Positions 1-8,716 of a DNA stretch of 64,000 nt are shown piece by piece; the first letter of the stretch is position 1, and the number at the start of each line of letters is the position of its first letter. Location: positions 336,623 through 400,622 of the forward strand of contig NZ_JAHXYI010000007.1 in assembly GCF_019970045.1 (NCBI RefSeq). The letters are read 5' to 3'. Origin of the DNA: Chryseobacterium sp. GVT01B (GTDB lineage: Bacteria > Bacteroidota > Bacteroidia > Flavobacteriales > Weeksellaceae). The translations under genes were made by a program, and so were the position numbers. The notes under the pieces are model-generated. The model did not search any database. It was not told where the DNA came from and was given only the letters and a program-made list of their open reading frames with translations.

Positions 1-2
1 AA

Positions 3-215
3 CGCAGCATTGAAGGAATATCTGCAAAAATGCTGAGCAAGGAATTAAAAGAACTGGAAACAAATCTTCTGATCACAAGAACCATTCAGGATACGAAACC
101 TATCACGGTAACCTATGCTGTGACTGAGTACGGGAAATCTGTATTTCCTGTGACAGAAACATTAGTCAATTGGGGAATAATCCATCGGGAAAAAATTAAA
201 GAATCAATGGGATAG
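3..215 (+). CDS. HxlR-type winged-helix transcriptional regulator, 3' end only
   Basis: The frame is open from the left edge of the window and stops at 213-215, so only about the last 70 residues are visible. They include ISAKMLSKELKELE, the recognition-helix region typical of HxlR regulators, then the wing and a YAVTEYGKSVFP segment that these proteins carry before a short C-terminal dimerisation helix. HxlR proteins are small DNA-binding regulators that often answer to electrophiles or redox signals. The N-terminus, usually containing the sensing Cys, lies outside the window, so the signal cannot be judged. Confidence 0.75.
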   Translation, partial: RSIEGISAKMLSKELKELETNLLITRTIQDTKPITVTYAVTEYGKSVFPVTETLVNWGIIHREKIKESMG

Positions 216-230
216 TTATGAGATATTGGA

Positions 231-414
231 AAACGCAAAGACGCAACAATTTTCTTTTAAATATGCCTTAAGGCGCAAGGATTTTATCTTTGAAAAAATT
301 TAATTCTGTTGAATTTTAACTGAAACAAACTTGCTGAAAATCTCCCATTGAGCGAAGTCGAAATGTTCTTGCGCCTTAAAGCAGTATGTTATTAAATTTC
401 TTTGCGCCTTTGCG
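231..414. repeat. Imperfect long inverted repeat in the gap after the HxlR gene
   Basis: Two arms of about 50 bp face each other. 231-246 (AAACGCAAAGACGCAA) pairs with 401-414 (TTTGCGCCTTTGCG), and 266-280 (CCTTAAGGCGCAAGG) pairs with about 367-380 (TCTTGCGCCTTAAA). No open frame lies between the arms. It looks like a dispersed non-coding repeat, possibly MITE-like, of the kind scattered through Chryseobacterium intergenic DNA. The rest of the 216-521 gap holds no gene that I can see. Confidence 0.5.
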
Positions 415-465
415 ATTACTAATAATATGGCTTCATAGAGAAAAAATCAATTAATCTATGTCGAT

Positions 466-502
466 AAAAAATCCCCAGACCCGTGTGGAGCTGAGGATTT
501 TT
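466..502 (-). terminator. Rho-independent terminator of the betaine transporter operon
   Basis: AAAAATCCCCAG at 466-477 pairs with CTGAGGATTTTT at 491-502; the single mispair is a G-U wobble in the minus-strand transcript. The stem ends in a run of U for minus-strand transcripts and lies about 20 bp after the proX-like stop codon. Confidence 0.7.
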
Positions 503-521
503 GATAATACCAAATTGTTTA

Positions 522-1376
522 TTAATTTTTATCTAGCCAGGACTGTATAAGTTCAGAATGATCTTTCACCCATTCTTTGGCTGTAGTTTCTTTATTTTTA
601 CTCTGTTCCATTTTCATTAAAAGGTCAGACATGTTTTCATCATCAAAATGAAGTTTAGAAAAGAATCTGGCCAGTTCCGGATGGTCATTCCCAAAGCTTT
701 TTCTGGAATAGGTTTTAATCTGTTCTGCTTCTCCATATATTTTTTTTGGATCATCAAGAAACTTAAGCTTCATCTTTCCAAACATCCAGTGAGGCTGCCA
801 TCCGGTTACCACAATCCATTCTTTTCGCTGTATCGCATTCTGCAATTCGGTGATCATGGCAATGGTAGAGGAGTTAATCTGTTGATAATCCAGTTTATAA
901 TCAATAATTGCTTTGTCAGTTCCGGTGGTTAATCCCGCTCCTTTTTCAATTCCTATAATTCTGTGATTGAATTGATCCTTATATTGATTAAGTTCTTCAA
1001 TAGAGTTAACAGGAACATATTCCGGTACTACCAATCCTATACGACCGTTGTCATAATTGGTTCCAAGATGAGTTAATCCCGGAAATTTAGCAAGCTTTTT
1101 GGCATGGGTGTAAGGAAGCCAGACTCCCATGAAAAGGTCTGTATCTTCATTATTCATCGAAGCCAAAATCATATCTGTAGAGGCTTTTTGAATAATAACG
1201 TGATATCCTTGTTCGTCAAGAATAGCTTTTGCAACATGCGTCATGGCGACATCTTCTGCCCAGCCGTCTACCATTCCGATAGTAATATATTTAGAGTTTT
1301 TTATGTTTTCACACGAACTTAATGCTGAAAATAGTAACATTAAAACGGGAAAAAACAGATATTTTAATTGTTTCAT
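522..1376 (-). CDS. proX: Glycine betaine/proline ABC transporter, substrate-binding lipoprotein
   Basis: This 284-residue protein has an N-terminal lipoprotein signal ending at Cys22 (FSALSSC) and then an OpuAC/ProX-type periplasmic binding fold. Aromatic-rich stretches such as GVWLPYTH and TGWQPHWMF fit the Trp/Tyr cage that binds quaternary ammonium head groups in this family. It is the last gene of a three-gene minus-strand operon, one base after the permease gene, and a terminator follows. The lipid anchor is expected to hold it at the outer face of the inner membrane. Betaine or proline-betaine uptake for osmoprotection is inferred from family and operon; the exact ligand cannot be read. 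Confidence 0.85.
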   Translation of the reverse strand: MKQLKYLFFPVLMLLFSALSSCENIKNSKYITIGMVDGWAEDVAMTHVAKAILDEQGYHVIIQKASTDMILASMNNEDTDLFMGVWLPYTHAKKLAKFPGLTHLGTNYDNGRIGLVVPEYVPVNSIEELNQYKDQFNHRIIGIEKGAGLTTGTDKAIIDYKLDYQQINSSTIAMITELQNAIQRKEWIVVTGWQPHWMFGKMKLKFLDDPKKIYGEAEQIKTYSRKSFGNDHPELARFFSKLHFDDENMSDLLMKMEQSKNKETTAKEWVKDHSELIQSWLDKN

Positions 1377-1377
1377 C

Positions 1378-2205
1378 TTATTGCTTTTTCTTTACAAATC
1401 CCTGGGTAATCCTGTCGAGGATAATCGCTAAAATCACAACGGATAATCCGCTTTCAAATCCTAATCCGATATCCAGATTATTAATTCCTTCCAGTACTTT
1501 TTCACCTAAACCACCTGCAGCAATCATTCCTGCGATCACCACCATGGATAAGGATAACAGTATGGTTTGATTGATCCCTGTTAAGATCGTTTTCATTGCT
1601 AAAGGAAGCTCTACTTTAAACAGAATCTGTCGGTTGGTTGCCCCAAAAGCTCGTGCTGCTTCCACAATGTCTTTCGGAACGGCTTCAATTCCCAATGCTG
1701 TTAATCGTACCGCGGGCGGCATGGCAAAAATGATGGTTGCAAAAGCACCAGGCACTTTACCAATACTGAAAAATAATACAGCAGGAATCAGGTAGACAAA
1801 TGCGGGCATTGTCTGCATCAAATCCAGTAAAGGACGAATGATTTTGTCAGCAATTTTACTTTTAGCAGCCAAAATTCCCAAAGGGATAGAAAGGATAAGG
1901 GCAGTAATGGTGGACACAAAAATAAGTGCCAGCGTTTCCATCGTTTCTTTCCATAATCCCATTAAAAATATCAGGCTTAATCCGGCTGCAGTTACCACAG
2001 CAATGCCTTTTCCGGCTTTCCATAATGCCAGCAGGGTAAAAAAGAGAATGATTACATAAAAAGGAGTGTTTGTTAAGACCCATTCAATCCCCATGATAGA
2101 GGAGTTTCCTACATGTTTTATAACATCAAATACAGGTTTTCCATTTTCTGTGAGCCAATTGATTGCAGTTTCTACATATTGACCTATATCTATAGTTTTA
2201 TTCAT
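1378..2205 (-). CDS. proW: Glycine betaine/proline ABC transporter, permease
   Basis: A 275-residue membrane protein with several hydrophobic segments. It carries the EAA-loop signature of binding-protein-dependent permeases (EAARAFGATNRQILFKVELP, around residues 180-200), which contacts the ATPase. The length and the MQTMPAFVYLIPAVLFF stretch match OpuAB/ProW. The gene is separated by a single base from both the ATPase gene upstream and the binding-protein gene downstream, so the three are almost certainly translated from one mRNA. Confidence 0.88.
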   Translation of the reverse strand: MNKTIDIGQYVETAINWLTENGKPVFDVIKHVGNSSIMGIEWVLTNTPFYVIILFFTLLALWKAGKGIAVVTAAGLSLIFLMGLWKETMETLALIFVSTITALILSIPLGILAAKSKIADKIIRPLLDLMQTMPAFVYLIPAVLFFSIGKVPGAFATIIFAMPPAVRLTALGIEAVPKDIVEAARAFGATNRQILFKVELPLAMKTILTGINQTILLSLSMVVIAGMIAAGGLGEKVLEGINNLDIGLGFESGLSVVILAIILDRITQGFVKKKQ

Positions 2206-2206
2206 C

Positions 2207-3457
2207 TTATTGGTTGTTTGCGATTTCTTTTAATTCAATAATTTCTTCTTCGTTAAACTTGGTCGCTTCTATGACAAGAGATAACTGGGTAACAAGACCT
2301 AAAAATTTGTTGTCTTCATCGATTACAGCGATGGCTGATTTACTTCCGGAAATTAACGGCAGCATTTCTTCCACAGTGACCTCAGGGTAAACTGAAGGAA
2401 CATTACTGTTGATAATTGACTCCACTGTAGGTTCTTTCTTTTTGGCAATGCGGACCACATCGTTAAGGGTCACAAAGCCCAGAAATTTATTTTGAGAATC
2501 TACCACCGGTAAGTTTTCTAATCCTGTTGCTCTCATTTTTCTTAAAGCTCCTTCCGGGCCGTCTTTTCTGAAGCGTACTACCGTAGCTTTGTCGAACATC
2601 AGAGACCTGGCAGTAATAATTGTTTTACGGTCTACTTTCTCTACGAAAGCTTTTACATAATCGCTGGCAGGATTGGTTAAAATATCTTCTGCTGTTCCTA
2701 TCTGTTCTATGACACCATCTTTCATAATGACGATACGGTCTCCGATTTTAATGGCTTCGTCCAAATCGTGCGTAATAAAAACAATAGTTTTTTGTAAAGT
2801 ATTCTGCAGTTCAAGCATCTGATCCTGCATTTCAGATTTTATCAAAGGGTCCAGTGCGGAAAAGGCTTCATCCATAAGCAGTACTTCAGGATCATTAGCT
2901 AAAGCTCTTGCTAATCCTACTCTCTGCTGCATTCCTCCTGATAGTTGGGAAGGATACTGATTTTCAAAACCATTTAAACCAACAATATCTAATGCTTTCT
3001 GTGCTTTTTCATCGCGGGAAACTTTGCTTTCTCCTCTGATTTCCAGCCCGAAACCTGCATTGTCTAAGATAGTATGGTGAGGCAGCAATCCGAATTTCTG
3101 GAAGACCATACTCATTTCTGTTCTTCTTACTTCAAGAAGTTCCTTGTTGCTTTTGCTGGTAATATCATCGTCATTGATGTATACTTTTCCTGAGGTGGGC
3201 TCATTCAGTCTGTTAAGGCAGCGCAGTAAGGTAGATTTTCCACTTCCTGACAATCCCATGATGACAAAAAATTCTCCTTCATAGATCTCGAAACTTGCTT
3301 TGTTGATTCCTATGGTGCAGCCTGTTTTTTCAAGAATTTCCTTTTTGGAAAAGCCTTTGTCTAAAAGTTCCTGTGCTTTTTCTTTGTTTTTGCCAAAAAT
3401 AATAGTCAGATCTTCTACTTTAAGTTTTACTTTTCTACTGTTTTCATTTTTTTCCAT
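2207..3457 (-). CDS. proV: Glycine betaine/proline ABC transporter, ATPase with CBS domains
   Basis: A 416-residue ATPase of the OpuAA/ProV type. Visible motifs are Walker A GLSGSGKST (residues 68-76), ABC signature LSGGMQQR, and Walker B VLLMDEAFSALD followed by the switch His in VFITHD. The C-terminal 130 or so residues form two CBS-like modules, the ionic-strength-sensing part in OpuA-type transporters. It is the first gene of the operon. No regulator of the MarR/GbsR kind lies beside it, so osmotic control may rest on the CBS domains or on a distant regulator. Confidence 0.9.
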   Translation of the reverse strand: MEKNENSRKVKLKVEDLTIIFGKNKEKAQELLDKGFSKKEILEKTGCTIGINKASFEIYEGEFFVIMGLSGSGKSTLLRCLNRLNEPTSGKVYINDDDITSKSNKELLEVRRTEMSMVFQKFGLLPHHTILDNAGFGLEIRGESKVSRDEKAQKALDIVGLNGFENQYPSQLSGGMQQRVGLARALANDPEVLLMDEAFSALDPLIKSEMQDQMLELQNTLQKTIVFITHDLDEAIKIGDRIVIMKDGVIEQIGTAEDILTNPASDYVKAFVEKVDRKTIITARSLMFDKATVVRFRKDGPEGALRKMRATGLENLPVVDSQNKFLGFVTLNDVVRIAKKKEPTVESIINSNVPSVYPEVTVEEMLPLISGSKSAIAVIDEDNKFLGLVTQLSLVIEATKFNEEEIIELKEIANNQ

Positions 3458-3975
3458 ATTCAGAATTTTTGAATTAATAAATGATATAAAAAATTGTACA
3501 CCAATTCATTATATACGTTTAGCTTTAGTTGTTCTGCTGATGAGGATAGGATAAAATAATTTGCTAAGCTTTTAATGATAAAAGCTTTTAACAAAAAAAT
3601 AATGCATAAGAACCATGAGGCCTTATGTTTATTTTAAATATTTCAATAGATTATACTCTAGAAAAAGAGTGCATTTATGTAAAAAGAAATTAATCTTTTA
3701 CATAGATTCTACAATTAAATTACTGATGAGGTAATTACAGATATGTGTACTGAACAACTTGAACGCCTACTTTGCATCAAAATGCAGGCCAGCATAAAAA
3801 AACTGTGTATCAATTTTTTATGACAGTGCAAATTTACGAATTTTATATTAAATGGATTTTTATGGCTGTAATGTATTGATTTTCAATAGTGTTTTTGGAT
3901 TGAGATTTCATGAGAATTTTTCTCTTAATACTAAAAGCTAAGAGAAGATTGACATTGCCGGTATGATCCCGTGAA
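3458..3975. other. AT-rich gap upstream of the betaine operon, no gene seen
   Basis: These 518 bases separate the start of the ProV-type ATPase gene from the end of the DUF1304 gene, both on the minus strand. I find no plausible open frame or RNA gene. The only signal is a possible minus-strand -7 box, CAAATTTA at 3829-3836 (TAAATTTG when read on the minus strand). It would give a leader of about 370 nt for the betaine operon. No -33 TTG sits at the usual distance, so this promoter is weakly supported. Confidence 0.35.
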
Positions 3976-4341
3976 TTATTTCAGTAAAACTGCAATGATT
4001 GCCAGTATGGCAGGAAGTGCCTGTACAAAGAATATTTTTTTAGTGGCTGAAATGGCACCGTAAATTCCTGCAACGGCCACACATCCTAAAAAGAATAAAG
4101 CTACATTGGTCTGCCATTGAGGATCTTTAATCAAAAATGACCAGATGAGTCCGGCAGCCAGAAAACCATTGTAAAGTCCCTGATTGGCAGCCAGTCCTTT
4201 GGTAGGTTTAAACATTTCTGCAGGTAAAGCAGCTTTGAAAACTTCTTTTCCTTTCGTTTCCCAGGCAAACATTTCCATCCACAGAATGTAGATATGTTCT
4301 ATTGTGACTAGGGCGATCAAAATTTTAGCAACGATTTCCAT
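3976..4341 (-). CDS. DUF1304 family small membrane protein
   Basis: A 121-residue protein with four hydrophobic helices. The conserved features recalled for DUF1304 are present: an N-terminal HIYILWMEMFAW and the ANQGLYNGFLAAGL segment. Function is unknown for the family. It is transcribed away from the Crp/Fnr regulator at 4405, with 63 bp between the two starts. The family call is firm; any role, such as in membrane or envelope homeostasis, would be speculation. Confidence 0.85.
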   Translation of the reverse strand: MEIVAKILIALVTIEHIYILWMEMFAWETKGKEVFKAALPAEMFKPTKGLAANQGLYNGFLAAGLIWSFLIKDPQWQTNVALFFLGCVAVAGIYGAISATKKIFFVQALPAILAIIAVLLK

Positions 4342-4357
4342 AATAAATATTTTCTCA

Positions 4358-4388
4358 TTGTAAAACTAAAAAAATAAAGTTAAGTTTG
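4358..4388 (+). promoter_or_regulatory. Promoter of the Crp/Fnr regulator gene
   Basis: TTG at 4358-4360, a 20-bp spacer and TAAGTTTG at 4381-4388 match the Flavobacterium/Bacteroides vegetative consensus (TTG, 17-23 bp, TAnnTTTG). The predicted leader to the ATG at 4405 is only about 10 nt. Confidence 0.65.
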
Positions 4389-4404
4389 ATTACTAAATAT
4401 TATA

Positions 4405-4977
4405 ATGGAAACTTTCAAGGCACATTTAGATAAATTCATTACGATCACTGAGGAGGAATTTACTTCTATTATTTCTTTTTTTCAGATCTTAAAAGTTAAA
4501 AAGAAAGAAAATCTGATGCTTGAAGGTGATATCTGTAAATTTAAATATTTCGTATTGGAAGGATGTCTGAGGAAGTTTTTTGTAAACGAAAAAGGAGTAG
4601 AGCAAACCACAGAATTTGCTATAGAAAACTGGTGGATGTCTGATACTTTTGCTTTTGAAAAACAGGTGAAGTCAAGCTTTAATATTCAGTCTGTAGAGAA
4701 TTCCAAAATTTTAGTTATTGATTTCCAGTCTCAGGAGCTTTTATTGGAAAAGCATCCGGTAATGGAACGTTATTTCAGAATGGTCTACCAAACGGCTTAT
4801 GCGGCTGCTGAAAAAAGAATCCGTTATATTTATGAGATGACAAAAGAAGAATATTATGTTCATTTCAGTACATTGTATCCTTGGTTTATACAGAGAATTC
4901 CTCAATATTTAATTGCTTCGTTTTTAGGATTTACTCCGGAATATTTAAGTGAAATCAGGGCGAAGTTACGATCTTAA
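4405..4977 (+). CDS. Crp/Fnr family transcriptional regulator
   Basis: A 190-residue protein with an N-terminal cyclic-nucleotide-binding-like jelly roll (about residues 1-120, including the VLEGCLRKFF turn) and a short C-terminal winged helix ending in IASFLGFTPEYLSEIRAKL. This is the usual layout of the Bacteroidota Crp-like proteins that precede small redox or detoxification genes. The cAMP-contact Arg-Ser pair is not evident, so the ligand is unknown. DoxX and an AhpD-like gene follow on the same strand and are its likely targets or operon partners. Confidence 0.82.
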   Translation: METFKAHLDKFITITEEEFTSIISFFQILKVKKKENLMLEGDICKFKYFVLEGCLRKFFVNEKGVEQTTEFAIENWWMSDTFAFEKQVKSSFNIQSVENSKILVIDFQSQELLLEKHPVMERYFRMVYQTAYAAAEKRIRYIYEMTKEEYYVHFSTLYPWFIQRIPQYLIASFLGFTPEYLSEIRAKLRS

Positions 4978-5040
4978 ACCAGTTTAAGATTTTTACGGAT
5001 CAGAAACCGGAAATTTGTCATGTTATTAAAAGTCAATACA

Positions 5041-5475
5041 ATGACAGATATCAAAAATCAATTTCCACAGCTATTTTTAAGACTTGCTCTTGCTGTAACC
5101 ATGCTTTCTGCTGTGGCAGACCGATTTGGATTTTGGAGCAAAGAAAATTCAGCATGGGGAAACATGGAGAGTTTTAAAGAATATACAAGACAGCTGACAT
5201 TTTTTCTGCCGGAAGCCTTGAGTACGGTTTCAGCGTATGCCGCTACCTTTTTGGAAATTCTTTTTCCTTTGATGCTGATTTTGGGATTTAAAACAAAGTT
5301 TGCAGCCTATGGAAGCGGTATCTTAATGTTAATTTTTGCCATATCTATGACCATTGCATCAGGACCAAAAGCCCCACTGAACTATTCTGTATGGGTGGGA
5401 AGTGCAGCCGCGCTTTTACTGGCAGTACAACAACATTATTCTTTAAGTATAGATCAATTAACCAAAAAAATATAA
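5041..5475 (+). CDS. DoxX family membrane protein
   Basis: This protein has four predicted membrane helices. The DoxX hallmarks are present: RLALAVTMLSAVADRFGFW near the N-terminus, then FLEILFPLMLILGFKTKFAAYGS. The ATG at 5041 (MTDIKN) gives a 144-residue protein; an in-frame ATG at 5020 would add seven residues with no better signal upstream. DoxX proteins sit in the inner membrane and are often paired with redox detoxification genes. Here an AhpD-like gene begins four bases after its stop, which supports a shared role. Confidence 0.8.
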   Translation: MTDIKNQFPQLFLRLALAVTMLSAVADRFGFWSKENSAWGNMESFKEYTRQLTFFLPEALSTVSAYAATFLEILFPLMLILGFKTKFAAYGSGILMLIFAISMTIASGPKAPLNYSVWVGSAAALLLAVQQHYSLSIDQLTKKI

Positions 5476-5479
5476 TATT

Positions 5480-5923
5480 ATGAGCGCAAGATTGAATATT
5501 GCAACAGTAGATTCCGCAGCCTATAAAGCAATGCTTGGATTGGAAGGATATTTACAGACTATTTCTTTAACACACATTCAGAAGGAGCTGATTAAGATCA
5601 GAGCTTCCCAGATCAATAAATGTGCTTTCTGCCTTGATATGCATACCAAAGATGCCATCAAATACGGAGAAAATCCCCAAAGAATTTTTATTTTGAACGG
5701 ATGGACTGAAGCAAAAGAATTTTTCACTGAAGAAGAGCAAGTGCTATTGGCAATGACAGAAGAAATTACATTGATTAGCGATAAAGGTTTAACTGAAGAA
5801 ACGTATCAAAAAGCGAAATCATTCTTTGATGATAACCAGATTGCTCAGATCATTATGGCGATCATTACCATCAATGCCTGGAACAGAATTGCAGTAAGTA
5901 CTCATCTTCCGATTGCAAAATAG
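5480..5923 (+). CDS. Carboxymuconolactone decarboxylase (AhpD-like) family protein
   Basis: A 147-residue, mostly helical protein with CAFCLDMH, the CxxC(x)nH motif of AhpD-like alkylhydroperoxidases. In that family the two Cys residues cycle between thiol and disulfide to reduce peroxides. The gene starts four bases after the DoxX stop, probably in the same transcript as DoxX and perhaps the Crp/Fnr gene. Its partner reductase and true substrate cannot be told from sequence. A strong hairpin terminator follows. Confidence 0.85.
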   Translation: MSARLNIATVDSAAYKAMLGLEGYLQTISLTHIQKELIKIRASQINKCAFCLDMHTKDAIKYGENPQRIFILNGWTEAKEFFTEEEQVLLAMTEEITLISDKGLTEETYQKAKSFFDDNQIAQIIMAIITINAWNRIAVSTHLPIAK

Positions 5924-5992
5924 TGAAGATGGATGCAGGAAGTTGGATGCAATGAAGACTGCATCATCTACGGATGTTTACTTTATTTTAAG

Positions 5993-6024
5993 AAACGGCC
6001 TTTCAAATTTTTGAAAGGCCGTTT
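5993..6024 (+). terminator. Strong hairpin terminator after the AhpD-like gene
   Basis: AAACGGCCTTTCAA and TTGAAAGGCCGTTT form a perfect stem of about 14 bp around a short T-rich loop. It is symmetric and could also stop minus-strand transcripts coming from the cyclase gene at 6406. Confidence 0.75.
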
Positions 6025-6162
6025 TGATGCAAGATGCAAAGTAACAGTGTAACACAGTTTGGGTATTAATTCTAAAAATAAATTCTAAGGTTAGCTTTAT
6101 TTTTTTAACTGGAATTACATTGCCTCTTCGTTTCTCGGATATAAGAGTTGTTTGAATTTTAC

Positions 6163-6356
6163 CAAACCACAAAAGTCACAAAAGGGTTCATTTTAAAACA
6201 CTTGAGTTCACTTAAGTAAGTTTAAAATGATACTGCAGAAAATTTCACACAAGATGAAAATCAAAGATTTTCACAAAACTTAGGTGCACTTATTACGCAT
6301 AAGACTTGGTTCTGAAAAAACTTAAGTGTTTAAAACTTTTGTGCCTTTTGTGGTTA
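6163..6356. repeat. Long inverted repeat with AACCACAAAAG ends
   Basis: 6163-6185 (AAACCACAAAAGTCACAAAAG) is mirrored at 6335-6356 (CTTTTGTGCCTTTTGTGGTT). A second inner pair, TTTTAAAACACTTGAG and CTTAAGTGTTTAAAAC, extends the arms to about 45-50 bp each. There is no coding potential inside. A half copy of the right arm recurs at 8717-8745, so this is a dispersed element rather than a gene-specific signal. It occupies most of the otherwise empty 5924-6405 gap. Confidence 0.55.
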
Positions 6357-6405
6357 AAATAATGAATATGAAAGTTTAAACAACCTCATACTGTAAGCAT
6401 TTAAT

Positions 6406-7374
6406 TTAATAAATCGCTACAGGATTTACATTTACCTGAGTAGATCCTACATATAAAGGCTGTCCCAGAACGAATAAGAATTCCCACACTTTTTGCTTAA
6501 CCAAAGGGCGGCTGTCAATCAGTTCCAGGTTATAAATTCCTTTTTTAGCCAGCATAAACTGGTTGATGGGAAATTCTTCTTTGCTTTTTGGATTAGGATA
6601 GACTTCAGAAGCCCATGTATCACCGCCAAAAGCTACAATTCCCTGATCGGCAAGCCATTTTGCAGCATCCATTCCGATTCCCGGTTCTGTTTCCAGGAAT
6701 TGTTTGTTGTCTTTACCTGCCAATTCCAGCCATCCGGTATTGAAAAGAATGATATCACCTTTTCTTAGGGTAAGTCCCTGTTTCTTTAAAACGGATCTGA
6801 TATCTTCTACCGTAAACTCTGTTCCGCCGGGTACTATTGATTTTCCATAATGGGCGGTCATATCAAGAACTACACCACGGGTAACGAAAGGAGGAACTTT
6901 TTCCACACCCAGTTTTTTCACACCTTCTACCGTTACAAAATCAGTTGCTTTATTTCCGTTGTAGTAAGTATTATCAATACCAATGTGTCCGATACCGTTA
7001 AGCTGTGTTCCCACTCCGGTCCATCCGTTTACCAGTTCATCATTGAACGTAAATTTATTGGGACCAATACTTTTTCCACCCTGTTCTCCGGGCTGAATAT
7101 TATATAAATTAAAACTTCTGTGTCTGAAGGCCGGAAGGTTTTTATCAATAGGAACGGCAAGAGCTAAGGTTTTGCCTTGTTTCACCAGTCCTAATGCCTG
7201 TTTTACAACTTCAGGAGTCAATAAATTAGCGGCCCCTATTTCATCCTTTGCTCCGTAAGCAGAAGGATACCATGATTTGTCTTCGGGATTGACAAGGGTT
7301 TGAGCATTTAATGAAACGTTGTTTATAGTCAATAATGTGGCTAACCCGAATATTTTAATCAGATTATTTTTCAT
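6406..7374 (-). CDS. Secreted cyclase family protein (kynurenine-formamidase-like)
   Basis: A 322-residue protein. A signal peptide ends near residue 24 (VSLNAQT) and the rest belongs to the metal-dependent cyclase/kynurenine formamidase fold. The usual HxGTHxDxPxH metal motif appears here in a changed form, GTQLNGIGHIGIDN, so a His that normally binds metal is replaced by Gln. Several cyclase-family branches show this variation. The downstream RGVVLDM and GDIILFNTGW segments are typical. Substrate is unknown; export to the periplasm argues against a role in cytoplasmic tryptophan breakdown. It stands alone behind the aldo/keto reductase gene. Confidence 0.7.
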   Translation of the reverse strand: MKNNLIKIFGLATLLTINNVSLNAQTLVNPEDKSWYPSAYGAKDEIGAANLLTPEVVKQALGLVKQGKTLALAVPIDKNLPAFRHRSFNLYNIQPGEQGGKSIGPNKFTFNDELVNGWTGVGTQLNGIGHIGIDNTYYNGNKATDFVTVEGVKKLGVEKVPPFVTRGVVLDMTAHYGKSIVPGGTEFTVEDIRSVLKKQGLTLRKGDIILFNTGWLELAGKDNKQFLETEPGIGMDAAKWLADQGIVAFGGDTWASEVYPNPKSKEEFPINQFMLAKKGIYNLELIDSRPLVKQKVWEFLFVLGQPLYVGSTQVNVNPVAIY

Positions 7375-7483
7375 TTTCTATGATGTTTGAGGTTAAAAGA
7401 AAGGAAGCTGGAAGCTGGGAAGAGGAAAGTTATATTAGTGTGTTATAATTAGCAGGTTTCTATTACGCTATTCTGCATGTAAT

Positions 7484-7511
7484 AAGAGATTCCTCCTTCG
7501 TCGGAATGACA
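7484..7511. repeat. Dispersed intergenic motif TTCGTCGGAATGAC
   Basis: The sequence around GATTCCTCCTTCGTCGGAA/TGAC resembles a short repeat that I recall from many bacterial intergenic regions, usually written in the opposite direction. Together with the GGAAGCTGGAAGCTGGGA tract at 7403-7420 it fills the 206-bp gap between two minus-strand genes. Only one copy is in this window, so its repeat nature rests on recall. Confidence 0.3.
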
Positions 7512-7580
7512 GTTGAAGTTAAATTATAAACCGATCTATTGATTATCCGACAACAATAACTTCCTTCTTCCAGCTTTATA

Positions 7581-8564
7581 TTATATCTCGCTTAAAGCTG
7601 AGTTGATAAAGCTCAATTCTTCCTGAGAAAGGTCAATAGACATAGCTTTTGCATTTTCGATGGCTTGCTGGGCATTTCTTGCTCCTGCCAATACTACTGT
7701 GATTGCCGGCTGTAATGTAGTCCATCTTAATACCAGTTGAGAAAGGCTGGCTCCTTTTTCCTGCGCAATAGGTTCAATTTTTTCTAAGAAAGTTTTCACT
7801 TTATTCAAATCAAATTGCGAGAAATATCCGTTTCTGTGGTCGTTATCTTTTAATTGGGTTTCTTTGAAATATTTACCGGTTAAAAGACCTCTTTCCATAG
7901 GGCTGTATACGATAATTCCTGAGTTGTTTTCCAACGAATAAGGAACAAGGTCGCTTTCAATGGCACGGTTTAGCATACTGTAAGAAATCTGGTTGCTGGC
8001 AAGCTTTAACGTTCTGTTCGCTTCTTCCATTTGAGCCACGCTATAGTTACTTACTCCTGCAGCACGGATTTTCCCTTGCTGAATCAATAGTTCCATAGCT
8101 TCCATTGTCTCGCAGATAGGAGTGGTGCTGTCTGGCCAGTGAAGTTGTAAAAGGTCGATATAATCTGTCCCTAATCTTTGTAAGCTTTCTTCAACTTCTT
8201 TGATGATGTTTTCTTTAGAAGCCAATTTATAAACAGGAAGAGTTTTTCCTTCGTCTTCTGCATCAAAGAAAAATTCTCCTTTTCCGTTATTGCTTCCGTC
8301 CCATACCAATCCGAATTTTGTTAAAAGCTGGATTTTTGAACGGTCTTTTCCTTTGATAGCTTCACCAATCATTTCTTCACTCAATCCGAAGCCATAAAAA
8401 GGTGCCGTGTCGATAGAAGTCACTCCGTGATCTAATGATGCATGAATAGAGTTGATAGAATCCTGTTTTTCATTACCTCCCCACATATTTCCTCCGATAG
8501 CAAAGGCTCCGTGTGTAATTGTTGATAATTCTAAATCTGTATTTCCTAATTTTCTGTATTCCAT
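7581..8564 (-). CDS. Aldo/keto reductase
   Basis: A 327-residue NAD(P)H-dependent TIM-barrel oxidoreductase of the broad aldo/keto reductase family. The catalytic tetrad is visible: Asp and Tyr in DTAPFYGFG, Lys in LLTKFG and His in LLQLHW. The C-terminal AGARNAQQAIENAKA segment binds the cofactor phosphate region. It reduces aldehydes or ketones, but the substrate is not readable. It lies downstream of the MdaB-led detoxification operon on the same strand, 190 bp after its last gene, and may belong to the same stress response. Confidence 0.88.
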   Translation of the reverse strand: MEYRKLGNTDLELSTITHGAFAIGGNMWGGNEKQDSINSIHASLDHGVTSIDTAPFYGFGLSEEMIGEAIKGKDRSKIQLLTKFGLVWDGSNNGKGEFFFDAEDEGKTLPVYKLASKENIIKEVEESLQRLGTDYIDLLQLHWPDSTTPICETMEAMELLIQQGKIRAAGVSNYSVAQMEEANRTLKLASNQISYSMLNRAIESDLVPYSLENNSGIIVYSPMERGLLTGKYFKETQLKDNDHRNGYFSQFDLNKVKTFLEKIEPIAQEKGASLSQLVLRWTTLQPAITVVLAGARNAQQAIENAKAMSIDLSQEELSFINSALSEI

Positions 8565-8588
8565 TTTGTTTTAAAATTGTTATGTGTA

Positions 8589-8644
8589 AACCACCCCGTC
8601 AAAAATTCTTTGAATTTTCGCCACCCCTCCAGAGGAGGGGAATT
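8589..8644. repeat. Dispersed double-hairpin repeat, copy 1
   Basis: ACCCCGTC is followed by a small palindrome (AAAATTC TTT GAATTTT), then CCACCCCTCC, a second palindrome CCCCTCC AGA GGAGGGG and AAT. A second, inverted copy lies at 14371-14424. This matches a common Bacteroidota intergenic element as I recall it. The body has no coding potential. Confidence 0.6.
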
Positions 8645-8716
8645 CTCACCGTTTCAATAGTGACACTTTTAAGAACTTAAATGCTCTTTTACATTCAGCT
8701 TTTTTACTAGTGTCTA

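Noticed and set aside
3458..3975. A riboswitch or long leader RNA for the betaine operon
   Set aside because: I could not find a convincing stem set or known riboswitch core; the single weak -7 box does not justify an RNA call.
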